Below, piece by piece: positions 61,657 through 64,000 of a stretch of DNA of 64,000 bases. The stretch's first letter is position 1, and the number at the start of each line of letters is the position of its first letter. Both the position numbers and the translations under genes were made by a program. A model generated the notes under the pieces. The model did no database searches, was not told the origin of the DNA, and was given only the letters and a program-made list of their open reading frames with translations. Source of the stretch: Microbacterium salsuginis (GTDB taxonomy: Bacteria; Actinomycetota; Actinomycetes; Actinomycetales; Microbacteriaceae); contig NZ_JABACI010000002.1 in assembly GCF_012524205.1 (NCBI RefSeq), positions 434,001-498,000 on the forward strand, given 5' to 3'.

Positions 61657-62901
61657 TCAGCCGTTGAGGATGTCCTCGATCTGGACGTCGACGTCCGCCG
61701 CGAGTGCGGCGACGTCGCCGCCCTGCGCGATCTTGACGAAGAAGTCCTCGAGGATCCGCGCGGCCTCGACCTCGGCCCAGTTCGGCGATGCCGGGGTGAG
61801 CTTGGCGTTGCCTGCGGCTTCGGCGAACGCCAGAGCCTCGGGAGTGTCGCCGAGTGTCGACGACAGCGACTTCTTGGCCGGGATCAGCCCGTTCTCGCCG
61901 TAGATCGTCTGGAACTCATCGCTCAGGATGATCTCCAGGGCGCTCTTTGCGAGGTCGGGGTTGGCCGACTTCGCCGAGACGCCGATGTTCGATCCACCCG
62001 CGAACACCTCGGCGGCGTCGCCGTCCATGCCCGGTAGGGCGTAGACGAACGGTGCGGCCGGCGGGTTGTCGGTCTCGCACTCGCTGGCCAGTCCCAGCGC
62101 CCAGTTGGGGGCGGAGAACTGGATCGACGAACCCTCGCAGTAGGGCGTCCACGGCTCGGCGTTGTCGCCGTCCTTGGGCGCGACCGAGGCGGTCGTCATC
62201 AGGTCCTGCACCTGCAGGAGGCCGGCGACCGACTCGTCCGAGCTCAGCTGCGCGTCCCACTCCTCGCCGTCCTGGACGGCGATCTCGCCGCCGTTCTCCC
62301 AGATGAAGGGGAGAGCGTTGTACCAGTCCTGGCCGGCGAAGTAGATGCCCGACTTGCCGGGGTTGGCGGCGGCGAGCTCCTTCGCCTTCGCGATGTAGTC
62401 GTCGAGCGTGGCCGGCGCCTCGGTGACGAAGGCCGGGTCGGCGAACACGACGCGAGCGCCGGCGTAGAGCGGCGGAGCGTAGAACGCCCCGTCGTACGAG
62501 CCGGCCTCGACGAAGCCCGGCAGCAGGTCGTCGCCGCCGAGGTCTTCGTACATGTCGCTGAGGTCCAGCAGCGCGCCCACCGACGTGAAGGCGGGTGCCT
62601 GGGTGTTGCCGAACTCGACCACGTCGGGGCTGTCGGAGCTCGACAGGCTCGTGGTCAGGCGGTCGACGAGGCCGTCCCAGCTCTGCTCCTCGATGGTGAG
62701 GGTCGCGCCGGGGTTCTCCTCCTCGAAGGTCTCCTTGAGGTAGTCCCGTGCCTCCTGCGGCGTGTCGGTGCCGTTGAGCCACACGCGGATCTCGGCGCCT
62801 TCGGTCTCGGACGAGGATCCGTCGTCACCGGCGCCGGCACAGCCGGCGAGCACGAGCGCAGAGGCGCCGAGGAGCGCCACAGCTCCGAGCGTCTTCTTCA
62901 T
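61657..62901 (-). CDS. sugar-binding lipoprotein of the amino-sugar ABC importer
   Basis: 414 residues, SBP family 1. Signal with lipobox LVLAGC (Cys21) and then an acidic Ser-rich tether (AGAGDDGSSSETEGAE). The fold body starts at IRVWLNGTDTPQEARDYL and contains VEFGNTQAPAFTSVGALLDL and FAGGSNIGVSAKS. The ATG at 62901 has AAGGAAGA before it. GlcNAc or chitobiose is the likely ligand from its neighbours. Confidence 0.9.
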   Translation of the reverse strand: MKKTLGAVALLGASALVLAGCAGAGDDGSSSETEGAEIRVWLNGTDTPQEARDYLKETFEEENPGATLTIEEQSWDGLVDRLTTSLSSSDSPDVVEFGNTQAPAFTSVGALLDLSDMYEDLGGDDLLPGFVEAGSYDGAFYAPPLYAGARVVFADPAFVTEAPATLDDYIAKAKELAAANPGKSGIYFAGQDWYNALPFIWENGGEIAVQDGEEWDAQLSSDESVAGLLQVQDLMTTASVAPKDGDNAEPWTPYCEGSSIQFSAPNWALGLASECETDNPPAAPFVYALPGMDGDAAEVFAGGSNIGVSAKSANPDLAKSALEIILSDEFQTIYGENGLIPAKKSLSSTLGDTPEALAFAEAAGNAKLTPASPNWAEVEAARILEDFFVKIAQGGDVAALAADVDVQIEDILNG

Positions 62902-62998
62902 GGTGTCTTCCTTTGTGTTCTCTTGGTGTTCGGCTGGGTCGGGTGACCCATCCGGGGGGTTGGGGGCCGAGGCCCCGCAGGAGGAGCGCCGCGCGGTG

Positions 62999-64000
62999 CT
63001 ACGACACTCCGAGCTGACCCGACAGGACCATGACCGCCGCGCCGCGCAGGACGATGTCCTGGCCTTGCTCGGTCATGCGCACCCGGACGGCGTCGTCCGC
63101 CGAGGGAGCGAGTGTGCGGGCACGCAGGGTCTCGACGGTCTGGTCCGCGAGGGATCCGCCGAGCAGTTCGGGGGGACCGGAGAGCACGATCTCCGAGACA
63201 TCGAGGGCGCCCACAACGGGAGCGAGCGCGATGCCGAGCCGCTCCCCCGCGTCGCGCAGCACGCCTTCACGGGCGTCGTCATCGGATGCTGCGGCCAGCC
63301 GCTTGCTGAGCGAAGGCACCGACAGCCACGCCTCGAGGCATCCCACTTTCCCGCACGCGCACTGCGGCCCGCCGTCGGTGCCGACCGTCACGTGGCCGAT
63401 CTCGCCCGCGGCGAATCGGCTGCCGCGCATCGGCTGGCCGGCTGCCAGCAGTCCGGAGCCCACACCGCGGCCGACTTTGACGAGAAGCACATCCTCGGCA
63501 GAGCCGCCGAAGGTGTACTCGGCCAAGACGGCGGCGTTCGCGTCGTTGGCGACGAGCACGGGCAGACCGAGCGCCTGACGGAGCGCGCCTTCGAGGTCGA
63601 ACCCGGCCCATCCGAAGTTCGGGGCGGTCACGATCACGCCGTGATCGTCGACGACGCCCGGCGTCCCGACGCCGATGCCGAGGACCGGGGCGTGGGAGTC
63701 CGCGACGAGTTCGCGCGCCAGCTCGACCACGGTCGCGACGAGATCCGATGCCGCCGGGACCGGCACCTCGCGCCGCGCGACGATGTCGCCGTCCAGCGTG
63801 AGGACTGCGCCGATGAAGGTGTCGCTTCCCGACAGGTCCAGCCCGACGATGCGGTGCCCGGCACGGTCGAGGTCGACCAGGATCGCCGGCTTGCCGGGTC
63901 CGGAGGCCTCGCGCACGCCCATTTCGGCGACGAATCCGTCAGCGATCAGCTCGGCGATCAAGTCCGAGATCGTGACGCGCGTCAGTCCGGTCTCGCGTGA
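62999..64000 (-). CDS. ROK-family transcriptional regulator, NagC/Mlc type (5' end outside window)
   Basis: At least 333 residues, cut at the window edge. The visible N-terminus is the end of a winged HTH (RETGLTRVTISDLIAEL), then the ROK domain: VGLDLSGSDTFIGAVLTLDG, GTPGVVDDHGV, NDANAAVLAEY, the zinc motif CACGKVGCLEAWL. The gene ends 97 bases before the binding-protein gene with the small GGGGGCC/GGCCCC hairpin (62962-62976) between. It probably represses the operon until an amino-sugar phosphate or the sugar binds. The start and its promoter cannot be seen. Confidence 0.88.
   Translation of the reverse strand, partial: SRETGLTRVTISDLIAELIADGFVAEMGVREASGPGKPAILVDLDRAGHRIVGLDLSGSDTFIGAVLTLDGDIVARREVPVPAASDLVATVVELARELVADSHAPVLGIGVGTPGVVDDHGVIVTAPNFGWAGFDLEGALRQALGLPVLVANDANAAVLAEYTFGGSAEDVLLVKVGRGVGSGLLAAGQPMRGSRFAAGEIGHVTVGTDGGPQCACGKVGCLEAWLSVPSLSKRLAAASDDDAREGVLRDAGERLGIALAPVVGALDVSEIVLSGPPELLGGSLADQTVETLRARTLAPSADDAVRVRMTEQGQDIVLRGAAVMVLSGQLGVS

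Noticed and set aside
61657-62901. Iron or phosphate binding protein instead of sugar-binding
   Set aside because: SBP family 1 pattern and its MalF/MalG-type permeases with nag genes point to sugars.

Overview
The window looks like a chromosomal segment of a high-GC actinobacterium of the family Microbacteriaceae, most like Microbacterium. The grounds are strong GC bias, GTG starts, many 4-nt ATGA/GTGA gene overlaps, constant use of the heptamer GGATGCC/GGCATCC, a RamB-type regulator, GTP-type PEP carboxykinase, ECF42-type sigma/DGPF pair and a ZTP riboswitch on glyA. I see no tRNA, rRNA, CRISPR array, transposase or integrase. The species call is inference.

Region 1 (0-18.9 kb) is mixed housekeeping and transport: a small membrane protein, an MHS-type MFS carrier, a TetR-SRPBCC-DUF4166 operon with a conspicuous double operator, a NodIJ-like ABC-2 exporter operon, a 71-aa HTH protein ahead of an ABC exporter, pckG divergent from a RamB-like regulator, an AlkZ/YcaQ-family wing-helix protein, a LysR/EamA divergent pair, a DUF1990 protein and an APH-fold kinase.

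Region 2 (18.9-42.7 kb) is an aromatic-acid catabolic island. It holds a succinate-semialdehyde dehydrogenase, a 3-hydroxybenzoate-4-hydroxylase-like FAD monooxygenase with a divergent IclR regulator, a ThDP-dependent lyase, a phenylacetyl-CoA module (paaABCDE plus a PaaG-like isomerase; paaZ and a PaaF-like hydratase; PaaI thioesterase; TetR regulator), an MHS transporter, and a homoprotocatechuate meta-cleavage operon. That operon encodes a FAHD-RraA fusion, a GntR regulator and hpaE, hpaD, hpaH and hpaI. HpaI would yield pyruvate and succinic semialdehyde; the SSADH about 21 kb away could finish that route. PaaK, PaaH, PaaJ, HpaBC and HpaF are not in the window.

Region 3 (42.7-57 kb) holds a DGPF protein with an ECF42-type sigma factor, a complete polar amino-acid ABC transporter, folD and glyA behind a ZTP (pfl) riboswitch, a GH20 hexosaminidase with nagA, a sigma factor fused to a zinc anti-sigma motif, membrane helices and a long low-complexity tail, and a GlcD-like flavoprotein.

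Region 4 (57-64 kb, minus strand) is an amino-sugar operon read as ROK regulator, sugar-binding lipoprotein, two permeases, ROK kinase and nagB. With GH20 and nagA it forms a route from chitin or chitobiose-type oligomers through GlcNAc-6-P and GlcN-6-P to fructose-6-P. A perfect 14-bp hairpin separates the binding-protein gene from the permeases.

The most unusual non-coding feature is a family of four ~85-bp palindromic elements at gene 3' ends between 13.3 and 34.5 kb. The most unusual proteins are the FAHD-RraA fusion and the membrane-tethered sigma factor.
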